Assembly: GCF_004005375.1 (NCBI RefSeq)
Contig: NZ_RZUF01000011.1
Coordinates: forward strand, 1-64,000
Source: Rheinheimera sediminis
Lineage (GTDB): Bacteria > Pseudomonadota > Gammaproteobacteria > Enterobacterales > Alteromonadaceae
DNA length: 64,000 nt
Direction: 5' to 3'
The position numbers and the translations under genes were made by a program. The notes under the pieces were generated by a model. It saw nothing but the letters and a program-made list of their open reading frames with translations. It was not told the DNA's origin and ran no database searches. Position 1 is the stretch's first letter, and every line of letters begins with the position of its first letter. Below are positions 16,440-25,640 of the stretch, in pieces.

Positions 16440-17039
16440 TTAGCGCTGCAGAAAGTCAACATGAGGCTGAAGTACTGTACAAGGCAAATCCGTTAGCTGA
16501 GTTTTGTCAATTTCTACACAGACCTCTTTTAAATCACCCATGTAACTTTTTGATAGCGCAAGATAAAGTTTGTTGTCCTGCACTACAAAGGCCGCGATGT
16601 CGTGATCATAAAACTGCTGCCAAAAGTCAGTAACCAGCACAAAACTGCCTTGGGCGCGATACAAAGTACTGGTTGTTCCTGATGTTGCTCCGGCCATGTT
16701 GTTGGTTTCGACAAAATACATAGCTCCATCAAAGGGGTGATAGGCAATGACAGAGTTGGGTTTAGCTGTTGGGCCAAGCCAATAATAGAGCAGACTCATC
16801 AAGATAAACCTTGTGACCTTGTGTTTGAACTTTGCTTCTTTGCGTTTTAGCCCTACAAAAAAACAAAGGGAACTCAGTAGTATCACGACTATAGTTTCTA
16901 AGCCGCCACCCACAATTTCCCAATAAAAGCTGAGGCCATTCCACAAGAATATCGCCCAGAGGTAAAATGGAAAATACAAAATAAGGTGAGTAACAGCAGC
17001 GGAGCTCAGCGCTTTATTCAGATCAGTATTCAATTTCAA
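16440..17039 (-). CDS. Hypothetical membrane protein with periplasmic or cytoplasmic C-terminal domain
   Basis: A 199-residue protein with three hydrophobic segments (~16-34, ~41-62, ~78-90), followed by a soluble ~105-residue domain that contains Thr/Ser-rich NMAGATSGTTSTLYRAQ and ends QPHVDFLQR. I do not recognise a family. The last bases overlap a GCAGCGC...GCGCTGCA palindrome. It stands alone, convergent with the hydrolase gene and upstream in direction of nothing obviously related. The long open frame with sensible membrane topology supports a real gene. A role cannot be stated. Confidence 0.6.
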   Translation of the reverse strand: MKLNTDLNKALSSAAVTHLILYFPFYLWAIFLWNGLSFYWEIVGGGLETIVVILLSSLCFFVGLKRKEAKFKHKVTRFILMSLLYYWLGPTAKPNSVIAYHPFDGAMYFVETNNMAGATSGTTSTLYRAQGSFVLVTDFWQQFYDHDIAAFVVQDNKLYLALSKSYMGDLKEVCVEIDKTQLTDLPCTVLQPHVDFLQR

Positions 17040-17177
17040 TAGAGCTCCAGGCAGTGGAAATGATCTGGGAATGTCTTCAATTGTGGCTCTGTCAACAGAC
17101 GCTACTGTTGTAACGAAGAGTTTGTTTTGAGTTATTAATTTTGTAAATTTGCTTTAATTAAATGCTTCATTTTGGTG

Positions 17178-17852
17178 CTATTTGAAAATCAGATGCGGTT
17201 TTCCCGCTATGTAGTTTTTACGAAAGATAGCAAAATAGGTTGTCAGCTCCTCTGCTGCTTTGCCATCACCAGCCAACTCCAACACAGCAATACCTACTTC
17301 AGCAGTACAAAGCTGATGCTCATGAGCGGCTTCGCGTAACTGATACAAGGAACTTTGTTCTGGTTGAATGCCAAGCACAGGAAAACCATCTAAATATGGG
17401 CTTTTACTGAACATCTTTTTGGCTTCGCGCCAGGTGCCGTCGAGCATGACAAAAAGCGGAATTTTATCGCCAGTGTCGACTGCGTTGATACAACGTTCAG
17501 CCGCCGCGTATTGCTGAGGGAAAACCACTATAGGGGCGTAGCGAGGATTTTTTAGCAAAGCCAGAAGCTCTGGATCAGGTTGGGTTCTGTCCCAGACAAA
17601 AGCAAAATTTTCCGGCGCTACATCGGCAATTAAACGCCCTGTATTGGTGGGCTTATAGGCTTCGCCTTTGTACATCACAAAACAAAAGGCACTGCGGCTG
17701 GATGGCGTTGGTTTGGCAGCACAAATACAATCCGGCACAGGCAATAAACACAAAGGGCAGCGAATAACCCGGCTACCACGGGCATTAAATACCCTGACCG
17801 TTTTTTGTAATTCGCGCTCTCTAAGCGCCATCACTGAATTGATATGAGACAC
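17178..17852 (-). CDS. DTW-domain tRNA-uridine aminocarboxypropyltransferase family protein
   Basis: A 224-residue protein of the DTW family, which includes TapT/YfiP, the enzyme making acp3U in the variable loop of tRNA from S-adenosylmethionine. The family name-giving motif is seen as DGTW at 138-141 in VMLDGTWREAKKM. A CxxC...CxC zinc-type cluster lies at Cys32, Cys35, Cys42 and Cys44. The C-terminus has the usual NYIAGKPH-like ending. It is followed on the same strand by no gene within the operon distance; aceK is upstream with a 60-bp gap, so co-transcription is possible. Assignment to TapT rather than another DTW paralogue is inferred. Confidence 0.82.
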   Translation of the reverse strand: MSHINSVMALRERELQKTVRVFNARGSRVIRCPLCLLPVPDCICAAKPTPSSRSAFCFVMYKGEAYKPTNTGRLIADVAPENFAFVWDRTQPDPELLALLKNPRYAPIVVFPQQYAAAERCINAVDTGDKIPLFVMLDGTWREAKKMFSKSPYLDGFPVLGIQPEQSSLYQLREAAHEHQLCTAEVGIAVLELAGDGKAAEELTTYFAIFRKNYIAGKPHLIFK

Positions 17853-17915
17853 AAACCGGATCCTTTCTTACCGCCAGACACCATGCCAAACGGGCGGCGG
17901 CATTGTACTTAAGCC

Positions 17916-19661
17916 TTAGTCTTTTGCATACTCTGCTTGATACAAAGCGTTAAAGCGCTGGCTTTGAGGATAAGGAAATACATCCTCGACTATTCCATCA
18001 CGAATACGCTGCTGCTTCTCCTGCCAATAGCTGGCATCCATCAGTTCAGGATGGCTTTGAATTAACATCTGGCGTATATCATTTTGTGCTGTGACATAAG
18101 TGGTAATTTGCTCCGGGAATACATCACCAGGGCCCACTGAATACCAGGGCTCGTTGCTTAGCATATCGTCGTAGTTATCGGTTTTTGGAATAAAGCGAAA
18201 ATTAACATCCAGCAGGTACTGCACTTCGTCGTAATCATAAAAAATCACACGACCGTGGCGGGTGACACCAAAGTTTTTCAGCAGCATATCACCAGGAAAA
18301 ATATTGGCGGCAATCATATCTTTCAGTGCCTGACCATAATCCGCCATCATTTTTACTTTCTGCTCATAGCTTGCCTGCTCTAAATACAAGTTCAAGGGCA
18401 GCATGCGCCTTTCGATATACAAGTGCTTGATAATGACTCTATCGTCTTCAATTTGCATAGAGCCAACTATGCTTTGTTGCAATTCTTCCAGTAGTTCAGG
18501 GCTGAACCTGCTCAGCGGCAAGGCTACATCTGAGTATTCCATGGTATCGGCCATACGGCCCACTCTGTCGTGTTTTTTCACCAGCAGATAACGGGCTTTG
18601 ACTGTGTCGCGGCCAAATTCTTTGGTGGGCGCAAACTTGTCGCGAATGACTTTAAATACATAAGGGAAAGAGGGCAGGGTAAACACCATCATGACCATGC
18701 CGCGTATGCCTGGCGCTGCGACAAACTGATCGCTGGATTTATCCAGATGCGTCAACAGTTCACGGTAAAACTCGGTTTTGCCTTGTTTATGCAGGCCAAT
18801 GGATGAATAGAGTTCGGCCAGGGTTTTATGCGGCAGCAGCTCTTTCAGAAAATGCACCAAAGCCGAGGGAACCGTCATTTCCACCATAAAATAAGCGCGG
18901 GAAAAACCAAAAATAATGGTCATTTGTTGTGGATCTGTGATCAGCGTATCGACATAAATACCCTGATCTTCATTATGCAGCAGCGGGATAATAAAAGGCT
19001 GCTGACCGTCAGGAGTTACCACCCGTCCTACAATATAGGCGGCTTTGTTGCGGAAAAATAACGATTTTAAAATATCAAAGCGCACCAAGTGCACAGGGAA
19101 ATGACCATGGCTGGACTGACCGATAAAAGTGCGTACCAGCAGGCGGATATCCCGCTCTAAATCGACAAATGGTGCCTGCAGATGAAAGCTGGCAACAATA
19201 GCTCTGATACTTTGTTTTAAACCATATTGAGCCGGAAAATAACTTTCATACACCGAAGCTACTGGAGCTGGTAAACGTTGTTTGCTTAAGGTGGACTCGA
19301 CAAAAATATTCTGATTATGAAAATACTTACGCTCGTACAGTCGGCAAAATACTGAGTTATAAAAGGTTTCAGCCAGTTCAGCCTGAGGGTGAAATAACAA
19401 ATACTGCTGGTACTGCTGCTTTACCTGTTGCCACAAACAGTCATTTAATTCAGTGCCCGTCAGCTTTTGTTGCAGCAAGTTCAGGGTTTCATTCACCCGC
19501 AAGTCGTAATAAGAAATGCGCTCCGAGCTGATACGTTGCAACTCCAGCCAGTTTTTTTCGGCAAAACCTTGCTGCGCCAAAGCGGTGATTTTTTGAAACA
19601 AGCTAAAATGGCGGCGAAAGCCTTTTAAAATAAGATCAGCTATTTCTGTAGCGTGCAGCAT
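17916..19661 (-). CDS. aceK: Isocitrate dehydrogenase kinase/phosphatase
   Basis: A 581-residue bifunctional enzyme that phosphorylates and inactivates NADP-isocitrate dehydrogenase, or reverses this, so controlling flux into the glyoxylate bypass. The length matches AceK. The C-terminal half shows the atypical kinase elements: APGIRGMVMMVFTLPSFPYVFKVIRDKF near residues 315-342 (glycine-rich loop and Lys) and MLLKNFGVTRHGRVIFYDYDEVQYL near 455-480 (catalytic and Mg-binding Asp/Asn). It is 7 kb from aceA and aceB here, not in an aceBAK operon. Its target icd gene is not obviously in the window; the dehydrogenase at 59081 is of the NAD type. Confidence 0.95.
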   Translation of the reverse strand: MLHATEIADLILKGFRRHFSLFQKITALAQQGFAEKNWLELQRISSERISYYDLRVNETLNLLQQKLTGTELNDCLWQQVKQQYQQYLLFHPQAELAETFYNSVFCRLYERKYFHNQNIFVESTLSKQRLPAPVASVYESYFPAQYGLKQSIRAIVASFHLQAPFVDLERDIRLLVRTFIGQSSHGHFPVHLVRFDILKSLFFRNKAAYIVGRVVTPDGQQPFIIPLLHNEDQGIYVDTLITDPQQMTIIFGFSRAYFMVEMTVPSALVHFLKELLPHKTLAELYSSIGLHKQGKTEFYRELLTHLDKSSDQFVAAPGIRGMVMMVFTLPSFPYVFKVIRDKFAPTKEFGRDTVKARYLLVKKHDRVGRMADTMEYSDVALPLSRFSPELLEELQQSIVGSMQIEDDRVIIKHLYIERRMLPLNLYLEQASYEQKVKMMADYGQALKDMIAANIFPGDMLLKNFGVTRHGRVIFYDYDEVQYLLDVNFRFIPKTDNYDDMLSNEPWYSVGPGDVFPEQITTYVTAQNDIRQMLIQSHPELMDASYWQEKQQRIRDGIVEDVFPYPQSQRFNALYQAEYAKD

Positions 19662-20022
19662 AAGCAGATATCCCGAAGTTCGTTGGTTTAGAAATAACTG
19701 AAATCCGACCAGATATCAAATGATGCTTCAAGTAAATAGTTGCTGCACTGAGTCTACAAATCTGGCTGACTGGTATTTATATCATACTGTGTTTGCTTCT
19801 CGGTGTTGCCTTGTCGAGCCACAGCCAGCTGTGGCGTTCGAAAAATGTACAGAAATCCACAGAAATAGGCGAATGCAGTCAGTAAAAGCGTAAGCCGATT
19901 GTATAAATCAGTTTATCTAAATGATGTATTGGGTGACCGGATTGAACACTGGCTTACAATCTTTCTTTTGCAGAAAAACCTGCCTTTGGGTTCTATTTTT
20001 CGTTGCACAAGCCACTGCATAT
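19662..20022. other. Intergenic region upstream of aceK
   Basis: This stretch of 361 bases lies between the aceK start and the end of the next minus-strand gene. I see no coding frame, repeat family member or strong terminator. It presumably holds the aceK promoter. The sequence is AT-rich near the aceK start. Confidence 0.5.
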
Positions 20023-20925
20023 TTACTGATCAGCGGCTTTGAAATCCTGAGGACTGAACCAGTATCTGCTGTCATTCACTGGAGTATCAGAGCTTAGCAG
20101 CGGGTTTTTCAGGCTGATCCATGGATCGGAACTATGGTGCTTCAGAGGAAATATGTGGCGCGTGAGCTCCTGTTGTTGCATATGTTCCAGTAATTCTCCG
20201 TCATCAATCATCTGCTCCAACCCTTGTTCAATCCACAGCGCCAAAGCTTCATTGCTTTTGTGGGTGAAAAAGTAGATAGCAAAAGGGTAGTGCAGCATGA
20301 TCGGGTTATACCTTACCAATTCAGGATATATAGCCAGGCGTTTTTCCAGTTCAATCGCACCTTCGTGCACGCCACGCGGAAAATAATCACAACGTTTGGC
20401 TGCTACTTGGCGAAAGATATTTTCATAAACAGGAGCTTCTTCTACTTTTAAGCCTGAGTACCGCATAATTTCCACATCAGGCCAGAACGCGCCCTGGCAA
20501 GCTGTGAATTGCTGCAACTGGTGCAGGCTGCGGATGCTATTAAATGTTGCGACTGAGTCTTTGTGCAGAATAAACTTACGAAAGCCCATTAAACCGCGTT
20601 CCAATGGAATACGAATAGCGCGGAATTCTTGTTCTTTCTTTATATCCGTACCAACCCACAATAGATCCAAAAATTCTCCTCTGCTTAGTTCTCGCAAAGC
20701 GCGGCCTTGCTCCATCACAAAAGTGGTTTTTATTTCAGGTATGGTCCGCCCTGCTGCTGCTTTCGTCAGGGCTTTATTCAGTAAGCTGGTGTAGTACTGA
20801 TGGTCGACGTCAAAGGTGGAATGAGGTTTAGTGATTAAAACCTGAGTTATTGTTTCTGAGCAGCTTGCTGCAGCGCTCATACAGCTGATCAAGGCGCAGA
20901 CTAAGATTGCTGGAAATAACTTCAT
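20023..20925 (-). CDS. Periplasmic substrate-binding-like protein
   Basis: A 300-residue exported protein with signal peptide MKLFPAILVCALISCMSAAAS (cut near residue 21). The mature part has the two-lobed layout of bacterial extracellular solute-binding family 3-like proteins: DLLWVGTDIKKEQEFRAIRIPLERGLMGFRKFILH resembles the first lobe-crossing region, and SLHQLQQFTACQG the second. It lacks adjacent permease or ATPase genes. Stand-alone proteins of this type often serve as sensors or have unknown ligands. GAGG about 6 bases before the ATG at 20925 decides the start over in-frame ATGs 4 and 14 codons upstream. Confidence 0.7.
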   Translation of the reverse strand: MKLFPAILVCALISCMSAAASCSETITQVLITKPHSTFDVDHQYYTSLLNKALTKAAAGRTIPEIKTTFVMEQGRALRELSRGEFLDLLWVGTDIKKEQEFRAIRIPLERGLMGFRKFILHKDSVATFNSIRSLHQLQQFTACQGAFWPDVEIMRYSGLKVEEAPVYENIFRQVAAKRCDYFPRGVHEGAIELEKRLAIYPELVRYNPIMLHYPFAIYFFTHKSNEALALWIEQGLEQMIDDGELLEHMQQQELTRHIFPLKHHSSDPWISLKNPLLSSDTPVNDSRYWFSPQDFKAADQ

Positions 20926-21129
20926 GAAAAACCTCATAGAGTCGGTATAGGTAAGTGTAAATGCCACCCACGCAAAGGCCTAATTTTATTCACGAGCGTT
21001 TTGTTATTGATAGAGAGGCTTAGCTTTGATGTTAAAATTAATTGTTAATGAATTGAATATTATTCTTCGATGGTCGTAAAAATCCGGTAAGCTACACCCC
21101 AGAGTCTAGGTTTCTTTTTAGGACAAGTT

Positions 21130-22068
21130 ATGCTTGAAATGAATTTAATTGTAACTGGCGCTTTGGTATTGGCGGTACTGATCCTGATTAGCAAAACTGT
21201 GGTGATTTTGCCACAAAATATGGCTTATATTATTGAACGTCTCGGTAAATACTACGAAACCCAAACTGCTGGTTTGCAGTTTGTTATCCCTTTTATCGAC
21301 CGTATTGCTTACAGGGTATCGCTTAAAGAAAGCGCTATTGATATTCCAAGTCAGTCTGCCATTACCAAAGACAACATAAGCCTGACCATCGACGGTGTAT
21401 TGTATATCAAGGTAATGGAACCTTATAAAGCCTCTTATGGTATTGATAACTATGTGTATGCAGTGATCCAACTGGCTCAAACCTCAATGCGGTCTGAAAT
21501 TGGTAAGCTGGATTTAGACAAAACCTTCGAAGAGCGCGACAGCCTGAATATTAAAATTATCCATGCCATTAATCAGGCGTCTGCAGCCTGGGGTGTGCAG
21601 GTCATGCGTTATGAAATTAAAGACATTAACCCGCCAGCTTCAGTATTAGACGCTATGGAAAAACAGATGCGGGCAGAGCGGGAAAAGCGAGCTTCTATTT
21701 TAGATTCTGAAGGCAAACGTCAGGCTGCCATCAACATAGCTGAAGGGGATAAACAAGCAACTGTATTGGCCGCTGAAGCTGAACGTGAACAGCAGGTTCT
21801 GAAAGCTGAAGGTGAAGCGCGTTCTATTACCTTAGTTGCAGAGGCAAAAGCCAGAGCATTAACCATGATAGGTCAAGCTGCAGCTACTCCAGAGGGGCAG
21901 GCTGCAGTGTTACTGGACTTAGCTTCGGAAGCCATAGCCGCCAAAAAAGCCATAGCCCGCGAATCTACCGTAGTGCTTATGGATAACGACAAATCGTCAG
22001 CTGGCAGCACAGTAGCTGAGGCTTTGGGAGTCGTTGCTGCTATTCAGAAATCCGGGGTTTTATCTTAA
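21130..22068 (+). CDS. SPFH/Band 7 (stomatin-like, QmcA-type) membrane protease-associated protein
   Basis: A 312-residue stomatin-like protein. A single N-terminal membrane segment (~5-24) is followed by the SPFH domain: VVILPQNMAYIIERLGKYYETQTAGLQFVIPFID, and later NDI-like INPPASVLDAMEKQMRAEREKRA. A long Ala/Glu-rich helical coiled-coil lies at ~180-250. Such proteins form large rings in the inner membrane and stabilise or restrain partners such as FtsH. The adjacent NfeD-like gene (20-bp gap) is the classical partner, so the pair is one operon. Confidence 0.93.
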   Translation: MLEMNLIVTGALVLAVLILISKTVVILPQNMAYIIERLGKYYETQTAGLQFVIPFIDRIAYRVSLKESAIDIPSQSAITKDNISLTIDGVLYIKVMEPYKASYGIDNYVYAVIQLAQTSMRSEIGKLDLDKTFEERDSLNIKIIHAINQASAAWGVQVMRYEIKDINPPASVLDAMEKQMRAEREKRASILDSEGKRQAAINIAEGDKQATVLAAEAEREQQVLKAEGEARSITLVAEAKARALTMIGQAAATPEGQAAVLLDLASEAIAAKKAIARESTVVLMDNDKSSAGSTVAEALGVVAAIQKSGVLS

Positions 22069-22088
22069 GGCACATTAGAGGGGCATTT

Positions 22089-22562
22089 ATGGAGCTAAAC
22101 TTGTTATCTGGCTTATTATTGCTGGCTTTACTCTGTCTGGCGTTGTTACCTTTTGCCATTCCCGGAGTATTGGAGGTATTACTGGCATTGGCCATTGCAG
22201 CTTTTGCCAGTGCTGGACTGATGTGGTTTGATTGGTTGCCGCAAGATGCCAGCCTAGTGCTGCTTACTTTGGCGATGTTAACGGCATTATCTGCAGTGTT
22301 GCTATGGAAGCCTTTACGTAAACTGCAAAAAACAGGTGTCCGCTTACAAGAAGACAGCGCTATATCTGATTTTGTTGGGACAGAATTGGTACTCACACAA
22401 CAGGCGCGTAAAGACTGTGATAGTTATATTCAGTTTTGTGGTCTGGAATGGCGGGTGAGGTTAGATCCAGAAGAGACTGCGTCCGTGGCTGAGACTGGAC
22501 AAACTGTTGTTATCAGTTCCGCCATGGTGGGTTTGTTACTTGTGAAAAATAAAAGTATCTGA
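22089..22562 (+). CDS. NfeD-family membrane protein
   Basis: A 157-residue partner of the stomatin-like protein upstream. The N-terminal ~75 residues hold three closely spaced membrane segments. The C-terminal ~70 residues (ISDFVGTELVLTQQARK...GLEWRVRLDPEETASVAETGQTVVI) form the NfeD OB-fold domain, ending with the typical V-small residue-hydrophobic strand. This is the short NfeD class without the ClpP-like protease domain. It follows the stomatin gene by 20 bp and is probably co-translated. Confidence 0.9.
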   Translation: MELNLLSGLLLLALLCLALLPFAIPGVLEVLLALAIAAFASAGLMWFDWLPQDASLVLLTLAMLTALSAVLLWKPLRKLQKTGVRLQEDSAISDFVGTELVLTQQARKDCDSYIQFCGLEWRVRLDPEETASVAETGQTVVISSAMVGLLLVKNKSI

Positions 22563-22629
22563 TGCTGTCTATCCGAAAGCATGTGAAGTCAGGGCAGCCT
22601 GCAAACCTGCTGTAGCAGAGATTCACTTT

Positions 22630-22860
22630 GGAACAGTGGGCTGCAAATACAACAAAGCCATAGCTTTAAGTACGTATAGCAACAAGCTATGGCCAAACGG
22701 AGCATTTAGTGGCGGGGGTTATCCCGGGTTCACATCAGGTTACTTAACCTGAACTCGGGATAATGAGTGTCGACTTTTTTCGATTTAATGAATTAAATCA
22801 ACGAAGTAAAATTGTTATGTTAAGCAAACAAAGTCTCTGCTGACTGAATGCTTCGACACT
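22630..22860. repeat. Rearranged/decayed copy of the TAACCTGAACTCGGGATAA-ended element
   Basis: From about 22640 to 22741 the sequence resembles the right half of the 38702 element: an ATAGCaacaaGCTATGG hairpin, GTGGCGGGGGTTATCCCGGGTTC, then CAGGTTA. From 22744 to about 22860 it resembles the left half (TTAACCTGAACTCGGGATAATGAGTGTCGAC, here at 22743 on, and CTGACTGAATG near 22840). The halves are in swapped order, as if two truncated copies lie side by side. The stretch fills most of the gap between the NfeD gene and the EAL gene. Confidence 0.6.
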
Positions 22861-22871
22861 CTCAGTTTAGG

Positions 22872-25415
22872 TTAATTTAATCTGAAGCCCTGCAGTTCAA
22901 ATTCAATCAACCATTGGCTAAACATCGCAAAGGGCATAGGTTTAGCCAGTAAATAGCCTTGGATCGCATCAGCGCCGAGACGCCGGACAAAATCCAGCTC
23001 TTTTAAGGTTTCTACTCCCTCGATCACAGTATAAAGCTGTAGTGACTTACCCAGCATAACGGCATACCTTAATACAGTGTCATCATTCAATCGTACCGCC
23101 TGACACAATAAGTCACGGTCAATTTTCAGTTCTCTCAAAGGTAAACCCTGTAAGCGTGACAAAGAGGATTGTCCCACACCAAAGTCATCTAAAGAGATGC
23201 AAATATTAGATCGTTCCAGCAGTTTAAGCGCTTGTTCTGAGTCTTTGACTAAATCAACAAAAGCAGTTTCGGTCAGCTCTAGTTGCAAGGGCACAGTAGA
23301 GTTACTTGCGCTTTGTACGGCCGCTATCACCTTCGAAATCAAAGCGGTATTGCGCAAATCCAGTGGTGATATATTTATCGATAATCGCAGATAAACACCA
23401 GCGTCTGCTAATTGCTTTTGTAAAAGCAGAGTTTTATCGAGGACCCATTCTGTCACTTGGCTGATCATGCCGGTTTGTTCTGCCAAAGGTATAAAATCAT
23501 CAGGTGCTATCTGGCCCATCTTGGGGTGATACCAGCGAATAAGTAACTCAGCAGCATGTATTTTTTGTTGCTTCAAATCCAGAATAGGCTGCACATAGAG
23601 TTCAAGTAGATCATCTTGCAGCGCAATATTTAGTTCGGACAACAGGTGAATATGTTCCAGGTTATGTTCCAGATACAATGGCTCATAAGGCAGGTAGAGC
23701 CCGGCTTTGTCAGCATGTTCTATGGTCGCCAAGGCTAAATCCAATGTATCAGAAGCTTTAGCGCAATCTGTCGGATAACGCACTGAGCTGTAAGCCGTGC
23801 CTAAATCCAGTTGCAGATTATCTACTTTCAATAATTGGTCCAACTGATGGCGCAATTGTTCAAACTGCGAACGAAAATCTGTCGGGGCAATAAGCACAGC
23901 ATAACTGTCACGCTCCAATACAAATATAGCTGGATACTGAGCCTCTGTTTGGCGCTGTTGTTCGGTCCAGCGTTTGAGCAATTTACTAAAACCAACAATA
24001 GTGTGATTGGCCTCCTCAACCCCTAAAGCCCGTTCAATCTGCCGAAAACGCTGATGCTCGATCATCACCAGATAAAAGTTGCTGTTTGGTTGTCGATCCA
24101 GTTCTTCCAGCCTGTTGATTAAGGCCTGCTTATTCGGCAAACCAGAAATATGATCTTTTAGTGCCTCAGCCAGTGCTTTGTGCTGAATACTCTGGATATG
24201 TTGCTGTTGTGCAAGAATTTGCTGTTGGAAAGCAATTTTTTTATTCTTTTCCAGATACAAATTTTGCAACATAGCAAAGACAAAAAACAACGCAGATAAA
24301 GCGTTGCCTATTTCCATCGCTGAATTGGTCAAAACAACCACAGGCAGGTAACCTTTGCTGCGAAGTATCATCACAGCGATACCTGTTAACATGGTCAATA
24401 AGGCCATAGACAAAAACAGGGCATTGGTATGACGCTTATGGAGCAACCAAAAACTCGCCAACAGCATAAGGCTGCCAGTTAAAGCAGTGAGTTCCACGCC
24501 TATTTTTTTTAACCAATAGACACCCAGCCATGGACTGGCAACCAGCAGAGCCACTGCAAAAACTCTGATTAACTGAAATGGCCACATTAGCCAATTTGGA
24601 GTTTGAGTATTACGGAAAAACGACAGCATAAAAGTAGTAGCAAGCAGAGATCCCAGCACTGTGCCATAGTCGGTCACAAAATTGTTGTTCGGTGACTGAG
24701 GCCAGACATAGGCAAAGAGTAAGCCGTTAATTTCCAGCTGGATTAATACAATGGTTAAAAACATACCTGAAAATGCAAGGAAATAGCCATGGCGGTAAAT
24801 CAGATAAAGCCCTGCAGAAAGTGCAATAAGACATAGAAAAACACCGCTGAACAGACTCTGAATAAATACCGACTGCTGTTCCTGTTGCTCCATATCAACC
24901 ATGCTACTTCGTTGCAGCGGCAGCATATTTGCACCTTTGTTGGTTACTTTGGCAAAAAGCCACAGGTCCTCTGCACTGGCAGGTATTGGGATAACAAAGT
25001 TCAGCGTAGGTAAAGGTCGCAGATTGTAGACTTGTTGATCTCCGAGTTGGTAACTGTGTAGCAGTTTGAATTGCCTGTCCAGCACATAGAGTTCTAGCTG
25101 ATCCAGAAAGGGTGCCAGTACCGATAGTGCGGTTTCAGTATCGCTGGGCGACAGGCGTGTTTTATACCAGTAGGCGTTTTGCTGATAGCCCAAACTGATG
25201 GAAGAACTGGGCAGAACTTGCCATTGCTCGGCTGGTTTGAAAATTAGTTGCTGTAATTCCGCGCTTTGTTCTGTCACAGGATAATAATGCACTTCACTCA
25301 ATGGTTTTAACATCTGTTGTGGAACCAGATGTATCAGTAGTAATGCCATCAGCAGAAAAACACACAAGGCCAAAAAAAATAAGTGATGGAACAACGGGGA
25401 TTGGCGAAAGGTCAT
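22872..25415 (-). CDS. Membrane 7TMR-DISM sensor with degenerate GGDEF and intact EAL domain
   Basis: An 847-residue inner-membrane c-di-GMP enzyme. Order: a membrane segment at ~12-30, a periplasmic 7TMR-DISMED2-like domain (~35-180), seven hydrophobic segments (~185-395), a short coiled coil, a GGDEF-like domain (~425-590) and an EAL domain (~595-845). The GGDEF signature is replaced by ERDSYAV, so cyclase activity is unlikely. The EAL domain keeps its marks: AELLIRW, the Asn in SINISPLDL, LELTET, DDFGVG, LKIDR, VIEGVE and IQGYLLAKP. It is therefore a probable phosphodiesterase that lowers c-di-GMP in response to an envelope signal, perhaps a carbohydrate. No partner gene is adjacent. Confidence 0.9.
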   Translation of the reverse strand: MTFRQSPLFHHLFFLALCVFLLMALLLIHLVPQQMLKPLSEVHYYPVTEQSAELQQLIFKPAEQWQVLPSSSISLGYQQNAYWYKTRLSPSDTETALSVLAPFLDQLELYVLDRQFKLLHSYQLGDQQVYNLRPLPTLNFVIPIPASAEDLWLFAKVTNKGANMLPLQRSSMVDMEQQEQQSVFIQSLFSGVFLCLIALSAGLYLIYRHGYFLAFSGMFLTIVLIQLEINGLLFAYVWPQSPNNNFVTDYGTVLGSLLATTFMLSFFRNTQTPNWLMWPFQLIRVFAVALLVASPWLGVYWLKKIGVELTALTGSLMLLASFWLLHKRHTNALFLSMALLTMLTGIAVMILRSKGYLPVVVLTNSAMEIGNALSALFFVFAMLQNLYLEKNKKIAFQQQILAQQQHIQSIQHKALAEALKDHISGLPNKQALINRLEELDRQPNSNFYLVMIEHQRFRQIERALGVEEANHTIVGFSKLLKRWTEQQRQTEAQYPAIFVLERDSYAVLIAPTDFRSQFEQLRHQLDQLLKVDNLQLDLGTAYSSVRYPTDCAKASDTLDLALATIEHADKAGLYLPYEPLYLEHNLEHIHLLSELNIALQDDLLELYVQPILDLKQQKIHAAELLIRWYHPKMGQIAPDDFIPLAEQTGMISQVTEWVLDKTLLLQKQLADAGVYLRLSINISPLDLRNTALISKVIAAVQSASNSTVPLQLELTETAFVDLVKDSEQALKLLERSNICISLDDFGVGQSSLSRLQGLPLRELKIDRDLLCQAVRLNDDTVLRYAVMLGKSLQLYTVIEGVETLKELDFVRRLGADAIQGYLLAKPMPFAMFSQWLIEFELQGFRLN

Positions 25416-25640
25416 AAAAGCTCAAATCGAATACACCTGATTTAACCTTAGCTGGCTGCACCTGAGATGCAACGGGCAAATTGATAAATTTAATAAAATT
25501 TTTATAGTTCGATGTTTTGTTCGAATTTATTGAACAGCCTTATCAATTTTTATTGCTTTTTAATTAAGCACTCAGGACTGATACTTAACTGGTGCCCCAA
25601 ACTGACAGGCGCCAACGGATTTTTAGTAAAGAGGATTTTT

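Noticed and set aside
24000-24130. GGDEF cyclase activity in the 847-residue protein
   Set aside because: The signature is ERDSYAV and not GGDEF/GGEEF, so only phosphodiesterase activity is supported.
25416-25640. Upstream extension of the lipoprotein hydrolase frame (from 25512)
   Set aside because: The lipoprotein signal peptide starts at 25641 with a good GAGGA; the extension would bury it.
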